A stretch of 64,000 nucleotides of DNA, taken from NCBI RefSeq assembly GCF_030272615.1, contig NC_081410.1, positions 220,337,415-220,401,414 on the forward strand, read 5' to 3'. The number at the start of each line of letters is the position of its first letter. The first letter of the stretch is position 1. Below are positions 48,097 to 59,096 of the stretch, one piece after another. A model generated the notes under the pieces. That model did no database searches and was not told the origin of the DNA. It saw only the letters and a program-made list of their open reading frames with translations. Made by a program: the position numbers and the translations under genes. Origin of the DNA: Cryptomeria japonica (lineage: Eukaryota; Streptophyta; Pinopsida; Cupressales; Cupressaceae).

Positions 48097-48354
48097 GAAA
48101 ATTATTTCTTATAACTCTCTTGATTGATTAATTATTCATCATTTGTATTTCACTTTATGTAATTTCCTTCACCTATACTTATATTATATTTGTAAACATG
48201 GATTATTGGGTGTTGCTAGATTTAATTGTAAACAAATAACTTTTATATTTGGCAAGTTATTGTTGTCTAAATAGAATATTATTATTGTTAATTGTTTTTC
48301 TTTTAAAAAATTAAGAGTACTCATAGTGATAGAAAAGAGAAGGAAATAATCTTA

Positions 48355-48722
48355 ATTTTGAATTTAGAAGCATCCATAAGATTTTCTATGTTTCTAAATA
48401 TTAAACATAAAAATATAATGTTTCTAAAATCAAAAAATCTAAATTACATGTTTAGCAAAATATTTCACAAATAATATTTAATTTTCATTTTAGAAATATC
48501 AAAACTTAAAATTATGTTTCTAAATTTTAATGGATGTTTCTAGATTGAAAGAAACAATGTTACATACACATAAATATTTTAGATAAAATATTTATTATTA
48601 AAATGCAATTTATAATTTATCATATAATATGATTTTTCTATTTATATCTTATTTTCTCTTAGTTGAGTTTGAATTCTTTTATCATATGTTAATAGATCAT
48701 AAAATTTATTTGTATTAAAATT
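48355..48722. repeat. Direct duplication, copy 2
   Basis: Second copy of the AT-rich unit, 368 bases. The copies are separated by about 258 unrelated bases (48097-48354). Confidence 0.88.
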
Positions 48723-48889
48723 TTAAATTTTTTATAAAATAGTTTTCTATAAATTTTTATGCAAATTTTTTTTTAAAATAAAAGGTTTAAAGAATGGTAA
48801 TGTATAAAATAAATTTTTAATATATATTTTACTTATTATTTAAATATTTAAAAAAAAAATTATTAAATGTTTCAAATTATTTCATAAAT

Positions 48890-50760
48890 CTTAAACCCTC
48901 AATTAATTAATTATTACTCTTAAATTAGGATTGGATTATATTTATAACCACAATCCTAACCCTCTTTCTATATCTTATATAGAATATAATCCTAATCTAA
49001 CTATAAATAAACTCTAACCCTAATTGAAACCTAATCCTAATTAAATTTTACCCCAAACCATAACCCTAATTGAGCTTTAATTCTAATTAGCCCTAACCCT
49101 AACGCAATTTAATCATAACCCTAATTCTAATCAAAATCAAAATCTAATACTAACGTTGAGTATAATTAAAGCCTTATCATAATCAAACCCTAACCTTGGC
49201 AATATTCCTAACCTACACCTAATTGAACCCTAAAATAACCTTATCTTACCATAATTAGAACGTAACCATAATATAACCCTCAACATAAATATACCTTGAA
49301 ATTAAGCCCTAACCCTAAACTTAACCCTCATCCTAATTGAACCCTAATCCTCATTTAATTATAACCATAACCCTAACCATGTTGTCAACCCTAACCTCAA
49401 TCATGATGTAACCCATAATCCAAACCTATCATAAACCTAACCCTAATGATAATCATATCCCTAACCATAACCATAACACAAAACCTTAACCCTAACCTTT
49501 TAAACGCATTCTCCACCATCACGCAAACGACGATTGCGACTAACACAATCTATTGACTTGCAAGATGGAGATATCGACTAACATGGCATCTTAGGTGCTT
49601 TTAGAGTTTTGCACTTGACCTATTAAATGCATTCTCTACTATCACGAAACAATGATTGTGACTAACATGGGTTGTTATGCGCTTTCGCAATTTTAAGACT
49701 TCACATGTCAAACCATCTGTTCACCCATTGGATGACGATTGTGATTAACACAAAGTGTTAAGCGCTTCCACAGTTTCGCATGAACATACACAGCCGATTG
49801 TGACTTTGTCATTTTTCTACTTCGCAGATTAAGCCCAATCTGTTAACCCACAAAACGATGATTATAACTAACACGACCTATTTTTCATGGATTCTAACCC
49901 TAAAACTAACTATATATCTAACCCAAAACCTAATCCTTAACCCTTAACCCTAATCCCTCTAATTGAATGATAACCCTAAACTCAACTCTAACCATATATT
50001 TGAACCCTAAATATAACTTGATCCCTAATCTAAGCATTTAATTGAACCCTATTCTTAAACTTAACCATTTTCCTCAATTGTAACCATAATTGAATCCTAG
50101 CCCTAAACTTAACCCTAACCCTAATTAAACTCTAATCCTAACCCTAATCCAACCCAAACCCTAATCCTAATTGAAGTGTAATACTAATTTAACCCTAACC
50201 ATAATGTAGTTGAATAACAACCCTAATTCTAACCATAATTAAACTCTAGGACTAACTGTAATTGAACCCTTATAATAACGTAACCTTAAAATTAACCTTA
50301 ACTGCAATTACTATTTAGACCCTATTTTTATAACCTCAACCATAACCCTAAAATAACCTTGATTGTAAATCCAACCTATGCTTGATGTTATCCCCAATCT
50401 TTGTGCTAACATAACCCATAACCCTAATTAAATTCTAACACTAACCTTCAAACAAAGCTCTATTAAATAGCCGAAAACCTAAAAATGTGCTTTATCCTTA
50501 GATCCTAACCCTTCCCGAGTCATAACAATAACTCTAACCTTAATTTAGTTGTAATGCTAACCCTAATCCTAATTAAACCCTATCCCTAACTCTAATATTG
50601 ATTCTAATTGAACCTCAACCCTTACCCCAAGTATTATCCTACAATAATAACTCTAATCGTTAACTAAAACCAAATTTAACTATTATTTTATCTATAATAC
50701 TATAACTCCCTCTAATCTAGACCCTAACCCTAACCCTAACCTGATAAAGACCCAAAACCT
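48890..50760. repeat. Degenerate telomere-like CCCTAA array
   Basis: About 1.9 kb in which ccctaa, aaccctaa and variants (aaccataa, aatcctaa, aattgaaccctaa) recur at high density, always in the same orientation. The cleanest run is at about 50721-50741 (ccctaaccctaaccctaacc). The common plant telomere unit is CCCTAAA; here the usual spacing is six bases. It lies inside the chromosome next to retroelements, so it is an interstitial, decayed array rather than a chromosome end. Confidence 0.8.
49500..49890. repeat. Satellite-like degenerate repeat embedded in the telomere-like array
   Basis: Phrases aaacgcattctccaccatca / aaatgcattctctactatca, acgacgattgcgactaacac / acaatgattgtgactaacat / atgacgattgtgattaacac / acgatgattataactaacac, and gcgctttcgcaattt / gcgcttccacagttt recur about every 90-140 bases. 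It is GC-richer than the sequence on both sides. No coding potential. Confidence 0.6.
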
Positions 50761-51087
50761 AACTTTATATCTAATTAGTTATTTAATAATACATTTAATA
50801 CTATTATAACTAAAAATAATTAAAAATAATAATATAATACATTTTAAATATTTCAAATTTATATTATGAATATTATTTTTAATAAATTATAAAATAATAT
50901 CATAATAATCAAAACAATATAAATTAATAATAGTATATTTTAATATTGTTACACAAACAAATAGAAAATAATAATAGTAATTGCAATAATAATATTACAT
51001 ATTATTGCAACAAACATTAATAATATAATATTATATAGCTCTAAATTTGAATTTTTTTATTATTTCCCATGTTGCGCCGCGATTGCT
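50761..51087. other. AT-rich spacer, no feature seen
   Basis: Mostly A and T with repeated aataataatat phrases. No gene or element boundary that I can support. Confidence 0.6.
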
Positions 51088-51260
51088 ACTAGCTTACATA
51101 TATTTGATTTTAATCAAATATATATATAATACGCCGAGAGATATCCTTATCGAGGCGCCTATTTTTATCATGTACCTGAACTCTAATAGGCGCCTCGATA
51201 AGGATATCTCTCGGCGTATTATATATATATTTGATTAAAATCAAATATATGTAAGCTAGT
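51088..51260. repeat. Perfect 76-bp inverted repeat with a 21-base loop
   Basis: Arms 51088-51163 and 51185-51260 are exact reverse complements over 76 bases; the loop is 51164-51184. Each arm holds a smaller palindrome (atatttgatt/aatcaaatat). The right arm overlaps the end of element K's pol: the minus-strand frame reads MPLKEPITSLHIFDFNQIYI and stops inside the arm. No target duplication flanks it. Confidence 0.95.
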
Positions 51261-52474
51261 TATGGGTTCCTTAAGAGGCATACCTTCCATATCTACTATT
51301 TTATAAGCACCTGACCTATAGACTTCAGTGAAAATGTACGGTCCAAGCTTATTTGGGCTAAACTTTCCTCTTTCTTCAAGTAAAGCATTCACATTGCGCT
51401 AATTTTCATAAAGCACTAAATCACCCACAAAGAAGGAACGTTGAATAACATTATCATTAAAATCTCATTACAAGGATTTGTGATATACTTGAATTTTCTC
51501 AAGAGTGTTTATACGTTGTTCATCAAACATTTCAAGTTGTTTAAGGTGTTGTTCATGATAAGAATCATTATCAACTATCCCTTTAAGAGAGATTTTCAAT
51601 GAGGAAATCTCCAACTCTAAAGTCATAATTGCATCGACACTATAAACAAGATTATAAGGTGTGGTACTCGTAACTATGCGAACACTTATTCAATAGGCCC
51701 AAAGGGTATAGGTCAACTGAGTATGCCAATCCTTACCATGCTTATTCAAATTCTTATGAAGGATTTGCTCAATAATTCGATTAGAGGACTTGGCTTGACC
51801 ATTAGACTGGTGATAATAAGGTGTTGAAAAATGATCTTGAATGTGATATTTCTCAAGGAATTTCTTCACATCTGTGTTCTTAAACGAAGTGCCATTGTCA
51901 GAGACCAAAGTGGAAGGTATACCAATTTGAGAAATAATATTCTCTAGGAGGAATTGACGGATTACTTCAGTAGTAGTGGATCAAAGAGGAACTACTTCTA
52001 CCCACTTCGTAAAATAATCTATAGCCGTGATGATGAAAGTATGTCCTTGGATGAAGGAGGGGAAATTTTACCAATGAGATCTAAACACCTTAAGGAAAAA
52101 GGCCAGGAGGCCTCTTGTGACCTAAGCTCTTATGCAAGGGCATGAATCAAATTATTATGTTGCTGACATTGATGACACTTTTTAATGAATGCAAAGGAGT
52201 CTTTTTCCATGGTTTGCCAATAGTATCCCATTCGGAGCAACCTCTGAACCAAGGATTTTCCCCCAAAAGCACCTAAATGTACCTCCTCAAGAGCAATCAG
52301 GATCTTATCTTTATTAAGGAAGCAAAGGAGAAGACCATTATAACCTCTTCTATACAGAACATTAGAAAGGATAATGTATCTAGCAGCTAACTTACAGATT
52401 CTAGACCTAGAATTTTTAGTTGTAGAATCTGTAAATGTGTCATCGATCAAATATCTTGAGATAGAGCACAACAA
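51261..52474 (-). pseudogene. Element K integrase
   Basis: The zinc-binding part has HLGAFGGKSLVQRLLRMGYY then CHQCQQHN (52280-52150). The catalytic core has MVSDNGTSFKNTDVKKFLEK and FSTPYYHQSNGQAKSSNRII (51908-51750). The C-terminal part runs to KLGPYIFTEVYRSGAYKIVD at about 51345-51285. Several frame breaks separate these. Role: joins element DNA to host DNA; this copy is dead. Confidence 0.85.
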
Positions 52475-52639
52475 TAAGCCACATCACTAGGATTGTCAGT
52501 TATAGCTGGAGAAGAAATATTGTGAATAACAAAATTAAGATTCATCATAGGATCCTCTAGGGATATAAGAGAGGCAAAACATGCCATCACATCAGCATGT
52601 TGATTATCCATTCAAGGAATAGGCTCCATGGTGTAAGAG

Positions 52640-52955
52640 GTGAATCTTTCTAACAAGGTTATGGACAAGTCTCAATATTGTGATAATTTATCCTGCTTAG
52701 CTTGATATACCCTTGTAACTTGTCTAATGATTAATTGAGAATCACCATAGATGTGTATATGTTTAACATTCAAGGATAAAGCCACTTTAAGGCCAGATAT
52801 AAGAGCTTCATACTTAGCAATGTTGTTAGTATATAAGAAATTGAGACGATAAGATAAGGGGATAGGTTTTTTGATAGGGGATATTAGAATAACACCTGCT
52901 CCTGAACCTATACGACACCTAGATCCATCAAAATATAATTTCTAGGTTTCATCGA
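52640..52955 (-). pseudogene. Element K second (archaeal-like) RNase H
   Basis: Minus strand: KLYFDGSRCRIGSGAGVILI, NNIAKYEALISGLKVAL, HIHIYGDSQLIIRQV. The pattern FDGS...G.GAG, then AKYEAL, then DSQL is that of the extra RNase H in Tat-type elements, lying between the first RNase H and integrase. It has at least one stop (52675 region). Confidence 0.85.
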
Positions 52956-52989
52956 CGTCAATAGGGAGAACAAATTCATTAAGGAAAGA

Positions 52990-54300
52990 TTATTGATTAG
53001 GTAATGTGAGGGGTAAAGGTGAGTCAACTAAATGGTCAATTAAGGCTTGTCCTTTAATTGATTTTTGAGAGACAAATTTAAGGTCAAATTCAATCAATAT
53101 CATAACCCATTTTGCTAGACGTCCTAAGAGATCAGTTTTAGAAAAGAGATGCTTTAAAGGATCAAATTTGATGATAACATGAATCTCAACATTCAAAATA
53201 TAGTGTCTCAACTTCTGAGTTGCAAAAACAAGAGCAAGACATTGCCTTTCTATCGTAGTATATCGAACCTCATAATCGAGCAAACTACGACTTATGTAAT
53301 AAACCCGACATTCTTTACCATCATTATTATGTTGCACCAGTAAAGTTGCACAAGCATGAAAATAAGCAACTGCGTATAAAAGGAAAGGTTGGGTAGGGAT
53401 GGCGGGTTGAAAGAGAGGAGGATTAGCCAAATAAGTTTTCAAATTCTCAAAGGCTTGTTGACAATCCTTATTCCATTTAAAGGTGATGTTTTTCTTAAGC
53501 AATTGAGTAAAGGGGAAAGTTTGATCTGCAAGTTGTGACACAAACCTATGAATAGCTTGGATTTTTCCTTGCAAACTTCTCAATTGAGAGATGTTTCAAG
53601 GAGGTGGCATGTTAACTACCACATCTATTTTCTTTGTATCCACCTCAATACCATGATGCGAGACTATGAACCCTAATAGTTTTCCACTATCCACACCAAA
53701 AACACATTTTCAAGGGTTCAAGTGCATGTTGTATTTGTAGATTCTTTTGAAGACTTGACAAAGTATCTTAACATGATCTTGGAAAGATATAGACTTAGCT
53801 AAGATGTAATCAATGTAATCTTCTAAGGTTTATGCATGTAGTCATGAAAGATGAGTCATAGCATGTTGATATGTGGCGCCAACATTTTCAACCCAAAAGG
53901 CATCATAACCCAACAAATCGTACTCTATGGAGTAGCGAAAGTGGTTTTGAATTGATCTTGAGGATTAATGAAGATTTGATTATATCTCGAGAAACCATCC
54001 GTAAAAGATAACAAATCGTGACCAGCAGTAGAATCTACTATCATATCAATGTTTGGAAGTAGAAAAACATCTTTCAAAGAAACCTTATTGAGATCTCAAA
54101 AATCAATGCACATCCTAATCTTGTTGTCAGGTTTAGCAACAACAAAAATGTTCAAAATTCAAGGGGAATAATTAGTAGGAAGAATAAATCCTACCTCTAA
54201 GAGCTTTTCAATTTCAACTTTGACAAGCAAGGCTATTTTGGGATTCATCTTTCTAAATTTTTTTCTTCACAGGTTTAGCATCAGGGATTAAGACAATGTT
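52990..54300 (-). pseudogene. Element K reverse transcriptase and first RNase H
   Basis: RT fragments: INPQDQFKTTFATP (about 53930), MPFGL (about 53890), and the active-site region decayed to DYIDYILAKS (about 53815, where YxDD is expected). RNase H (53583-52990): FPFTQLLKKNITFKWNKDCQ, ISRSLLDYEVRYTTIERQCL, ALVFATQKLRHYIL. The RT half is full of stops and frame changes; the RNase H half is open for 197 residues. Confidence 0.83.
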
Positions 54301-54621
54301 ATGAGTGACAATTTTAGGATCAATGCTATGCATGTAAGAGTAGAACCAAGCAAAGATCTCGGGAAATTCATGTAGTAATTCAGAATATTCCTTTTGTTAT
54401 TTAGTAGTCAAACATTTCCCAATCTTTATGACCTCTTCCTCATTACAAGGATCCATCATAACATTGATAGTGTCACTTATAAGAAGGCTACTTTGTTGAG
54501 GAACATCCATAGGTTGAGGGAACTCATGTGTCATCTCATCATTGTCTTTAGCTAGTTTAGTTCCTTCCCCAAAGTATGCTTCTACATTCAAACAATAGGG
54601 AAACCCACAATCTTGATGATA

Positions 54622-54951
54622 TCAAGGAAGGTGGTCATAAGCCCCTAGAAACTCAGCCAAGGAATCATCGGTAGAAAAGACATCCAAAGAAAGAAAACTA
54701 GATTCAAAATCAATATATTCAGGTTGTTTTAATGAAATGGTCTTAGAAGAAGAGAAAATGGCATTGACACTAAGAGATGGCCTCTTACAAGCTTTGGTGG
54801 GTTTGAAGGGATTATATCCAAGTCCAAAAGACTTTTCACGAATGTTGTTCTCTAAAGGAACTTTTATCCCTTGTTCTTGATCACCACAACCATTGCCATT
54901 ATATCCACTCTTAGCTAAGATGTGAAAACCAAGACCATAGAGATTAGCCAT
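54622..54951 (-). pseudogene. Element K G-patch domain segment
   Basis: 109 open residues starting MANLYGLGFHILAKSGYNGN. The span GYNGNGCGDQEQGIKVPLEN then EKSFGLGYNP has the G-patch spacing (GxGxG...QG...P...GLGY) with one Gly replaced by Cys. G-patch domains bind RNA or nucleic acid and follow protease in several retroelements. It sits between protease (55295) and RT (54300). Confidence 0.75.
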
Positions 54952-55294
54952 TTCTATGAGGGAGGTGGAGTCTCATAGGTTTGAATGTTATAATCAATTG
55001 AAGTAGAAGTGGTTTGAGATGTAGAATTTGAAGCAGCCACAAAGTTGTTACTCAATTGTTTAGACAAAGTGGGTTGCTTTTTAGGTTCATCCATTTCTTT
55101 CCTCTTTTCACTCTCAAATCTCTTGGAGAGATCCTAAATTCTCCTACAAAGGCAGATGTAAAATATAAAGACCCTCTATCGTCACCTAAGAGAACCTCTT
55201 TGGGACAAGAATTCTCTTTAGGATAAGATGTTGAATTGGTTTGAGTAGAGTCCTTTTCAGGAGTATTGGAACCACTTGAAGAAGTAGGTATGTT

Positions 55295-55911
55295 TCAAGA
55301 AGTAGGAGCATTTGAAGTTGAATCTAGAGTCGTCGAAGATGACTTAGAAGATGATGTTTGCAAACAGGCTTGTAAATTGGTGTCGGCAAATAAGGTATAC
55401 ATCTTATAATTGTAGATGAATTTAACTTGTCTATGCAAGGTAGAAGGAACAACTTGCATATAATGAATCCATGGTTGACCTAAAAAAAGGTTGTAGGTAA
55501 AATTATTGGGCATGAAATGAATAGGTGTGGTAAAATAATAGGTCCTACCTTAACAAGTAAGGTTATAATACCTAACAAAGACCTAACAACATTATCAAAA
55601 CCATGAATAGTAAGAGAATCCAACTTAATAAGAGATGTGTCCACCTTAATCTTGTGTAATACGTTAACACTACAAACATTAAGGACAAAGCCATTATCCA
55701 TAAGATTTTATCTCATAGCATTACCATAAATAACAATCATCAGAGGATCATATTGGTGTTGAACCTCATGAGAGGGTAACTTATCTTGTGTGAATGTAAT
55801 TTGAGCTTTAGGTGTCATCATGGAGTCAATCAAAGAAGCCATAATATTAGGTGTCATCACAGGAGGAACATTGAAATTTTTTAAGGCATCTTGTAACATT
55901 CCATGATGCAT
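55295..55911 (-). pseudogene. Element K aspartic protease region
   Basis: 55911-55709: MLQDALKNFNVPPVMTPNIM, then LPSHEVQHQYDPLMIVI. 55701 on: MDNGFVLNVCSVNVLHKI, the active-site DNG. After a frameshift, 55513-55295: NLFLGQPWIHYMQVVPSTLH, matching the LGRPWIH...VPSSLHQ pattern of plant Gypsy proteases. Confidence 0.82.
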
Positions 55912-55920
55912 GGAGGAAAT

Positions 55921-56602
55921 TTAAATTAAATCCCAAAGGGATATCTTGGCAGGAGTAGCTTTAAGTTGTTCAATAAGATCATATTCCTTGCCAAGAGCTT
56001 GTGAGATACGAGGTGCTTGTGGAATAATAGGTTGAGGATTAGGAAGCCAAGATGAATTAATCAAAGGAGTATTTGGTTGCCTATTGTTTCTATTTTTGTA
56101 TGTATGAGCAACCGAATTATAACTTTGTCTTGTTATTTGGTTATCATACTCATAGGGACTCTTGGTGGGATATCCCCCTTTCACGGTAATAATGGGTTTA
56201 TTAGGGGTGCAAAAGGAATCATTACTGTAACCACATTAAACCACAAAGAGAGGCTTACTAGGAGGTGTTTGAAAGTTATATTCATTCACATTTATCATGT
56301 TAATTAACCTTTTAGACGTGGCATCATTTCTTGGAAAAGGTGTAATAGACATGAAATCATCAAGAGCGTCATCTAACATAGCATGATCATATCTATTAAA
56401 TGGTTTGTGTTTAGATTCAAAAGGAGACAAATCATCATAAAGAGGGTTATTATAAACCACCATGTTATTATATTTGGGGGATGACTTAATAGGAATTACC
56501 TCATGAGGGGAGTCATTCAACTTATCTTCGTCATCACTATGAAATAGCATAGTAACAAGGTTGATTATTTTTTGGTAAAATGTGAGTTTAGAAGGCTTAA
56601 GG
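55921..56602 (-). pseudogene. Element K gag C-terminal part, cut by F
   Basis: Open segments 56602-56236 (LTFYQKIINLVTMLFHSDDE; YDDLSPFESKHKPFNRYDHA) and 56184-55921 (GKEYDLIEQLKATPAKISLW). The phrase EQLKATPAKISLWDL matches the region just before protease in plant Gypsy elements. The rest of gag lies beyond the inserted element F, outside the window. Confidence 0.75.
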
Positions 56603-57521
56603 TGTTGGCAATTGACACTCATTGGATTCATTTTGTCATCATTAATGGTAACAAGATCGGATAGAAGGCAACAAGACTTGATGGAAGTTAAAAATCGGCA
56701 CTAGGAGGCATATATCGAGAGATACCGACATTGGAAGCATTCAAGGCTACATCGGCATCAGTACTTCAAGGAAGCCAACATCAAGAAAGATTTAATTTAG
56801 TAAATATTTTTGTAATTATTGTCGAGGCTGACATTGAATATTATTTGTAAATGCATTGTAAGCTGACATAAGGCATATCATATGTAATAGGTATATAAGT
56901 CAGTCTGCTAGGTCAATTTAATAGAAATGTAGAGATGGTATAGAAATAGACATACAATAGAACTGTGAGATGTGAAATATATGTATGGAGATCATTTTTG
57001 TATGCGAACATTGTATCATGAAATGATCTATAGATAGCTAGGAAATAACTCTTGGAGGAGAAGTAATACCGGTAATAGTTCAAGATTGTGAACCGGTACA
57101 AAGAAAAACCAGAACTAGAACTCTATTTGACATACCAGATGCATTCTTGAGTTCATTTTGAGTAATTTACTTTGGCAGAAAGCTTGTAGTCAGTGAGGCT
57201 CTTTAAGTGATGAGAAATATGCTCTAGGCAGTATGCCTTCCTACAAGTGTAGGCCCCTTTTTATGTAATATCTTTTCATATGGCCAGTGAATTGATATTG
57301 TGGGTCACAAATCCCACCGTGGTTTTTCCACATTGAGGTTTTCCACGTATAAATTCTATGTGTTATGGTGTTCATTTATGTGGATGGTTTATTTGCTTCT
57401 TGTTATATGCTTATTTGTTTACCGGTACATACATGCATGGTTTAGAAAGTTAAATATTGTTGATTCCGGCAGAACATTGATTCACCCCCCCCCCCCCCCT
57501 CAGTGTTCTCAGATCCCAACA
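56603..57521 (+). repeat. 5' LTR of element F
   Basis: tgttggcaattgacactc to agatcccaaca. Contains the conserved block caccgtggtttttccacatt (about 57316-57335) and the U5-end motif attcac plus a long C-run and tcagtg (57480-57505). Confidence 0.9.
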
Positions 57522-57523
57522 AT

Positions 57524-57535
57524 TGGTATCAGAGC
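57524..57535 (+). other. Primer binding site, element F
   Basis: TGGTATCAGAGC two bases after the LTR; tRNA-iMet type. Confidence 0.92.
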
Positions 57536-57595
57536 TTGGTACCTCGAAAGAATTTTAACAGCTTGAGGAAGAACCTGAAACCAAAATCTTTGAAT

Positions 57596-58735
57596 ATGGC
57601 TATGGAGAAACAACTTGAGATGGCTCTTGAGGATTATGATGCTGAAAGGATGAAGAACTTGAAATTACAAGAAGAATTAAAATCTGCAAATGAATTCATT
57701 CTTATCCTACAAGAAAGGTTGTCATCTGCTCAAGCCAAAAGAAAAGAACTTTTGCAACAATCGAATGATGAGGAGAAGAATGCTCTTAAGGAACAATGTC
57801 AGAAACTAAGTCAAGCAAATATGCTCATGAAGAATGAAATGCAAGATCTGACCATGAGGTTATAAAAAGATATTGAGGATAGAAAGAAGAAGGAAGATAG
57901 TCTTGTTTTATCTCTGAAGAACAAATTTGATGAATGTTGAAGATTGACTCTTGAGAATAATCTGTTGAGAACTGATTTGGCATACTCTTGGAACAATGAA
58001 CAAGAACTTGAAAGGCAAATAACTACTCCGAGAGATGATCTAACTACTACAAGCAAATATAAAGAAAAATTTAGGATCAATGCTGCACAATTGGATGACT
58101 TACTAAAAACACAAAGATAGATTGATGATTCTAGAGGACTTGGATTTGTACAGGGTGAAAGCTCCGGTACTACTAATGAAGATCAAACAATTAGTATGCA
58201 GAACTCATCAGAATAGAGGAAACTGGTAATGCAATCTAATGCTTATAAATTCAATGGTAGATGCTTTGTTTGTAATAAATTTGGGCATATGGCTAAACAA
58301 TGTAGAAATAAGGCAAATCAAAACTACAATTCTGTTTCCGGTCAATGCACAAACTACAAGAAATATGGTCATAAATCAGAAGACTGTAGAATGAATGTTA
58401 AATGCCATGCATGTGGAAAGTTTGGACATTTTTCTAATCATTGTAGGTCAAGAAATAATAAGAATACCGGATATGTCAAAGCAATTTAGAAAAATAATGT
58501 CACACGCTATGCATGCAACAAAATAGGTCATATTTCTAAGTATTGCAGAAGCAAGACTCAGCCGACTAATAATGATAAAGACAATGAGAAAGGGTAGGTA
58601 GATGAAATACAACATGATCATACCAAAAGATGGGTTAAAAAATCTGAAGAACAAAGTGGAGATGGATCTATACCGGCAAATCCACCGGTAGAACAGAGTA
58701 ATCCTTCACCAACAGGAAATTCCACCGGTAACTAA
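57596..58735 (+). pseudogene. Element F ORF1: gag-like coiled-coil and CCHC protein
   Basis: One frame of 380 codons from ATG 57596 (MAMEKQLEMALEDYDAERMK) to TAA 58733, interrupted by stops (57863, about 57938 and later) but no frameshift. Residues 1-160 are a coiled coil. Then CCHC knuckles: CFVCNKFGHMAKQC (intact), CTNYKKYGHKSEDC (second Cys is Tyr), CHACGKFGHFSNHC (intact) and YACNKIGHISKYC (first Cys is Tyr). A short polar tail ends STGN. Matches E ORF1 in order, length and knuckle number. Confidence 0.87.
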
Positions 58736-59096
58736 GGCAAAAACCTTAGGGGTTGGCAAAGTCACTACTAAATTTTTCATATTACCCTGGAAGAGATCTA
58801 AGGAGATCTGGAAATAAATCTGGAGAACTGTGTTTATCATCGATGAAGGTTACCCAGACACTTAACTATGAAACCGACATCCATAGGGTTGTTGGTGAAA
58901 CTTTAATGACAAAAAATTAGGGTTTTATTCATTGATAAAAGAAGCTAAGTGAATTCATTTTCACTCACCAAGAATTCAAGCAATCAGAGTGAAGTAAAGG
59001 AGAACTAAGAGTGAGCAAGGCATTGAGAAAGGATTTCGAGCAAGTTATCTGGAGTACTCAAATTGCCCACCGGCATTCACTCGGGTATTTTCCAAC

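Larger units (their letters stand above)
51261..56602 (-). mobile_element. Element K: truncated Ty3/Gypsy (Tat-type) retrotransposon
   Basis: Minus-strand gag, protease, G-patch, RT, RNase H, second RNase H, integrase in Gypsy order. Both LTRs are missing: the 3' side ends at the inverted repeat (51260) and the 5' side is cut by element F at 56603. Two RNase H domains and the protease style (DNG active site and the LGQPWIH motif) are features of the Tat lineage. Confidence 0.88.

Noticed and set aside
48890-50760. A true chromosome end
   Set aside because: The repeats are too degenerate and are followed by 13 kb of retroelement DNA.
51047-51238. 63-residue plus-strand ORF across the inverted repeat
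   Set aside because: Its sequence is symmetric because of the hairpin, and it is antisense to the end of K pol.
51088-51260. MITE transposon call
   Set aside because: No target duplication, and the right arm is continuous with K pol, so an inverted duplication is at least as likely; kept as a repeat.
56236-56631. Methionine start of element K gag at 56631
   Set aside because: The first codons lie inside the LTR of F (from 56603); the frame is open across the junction by chance.
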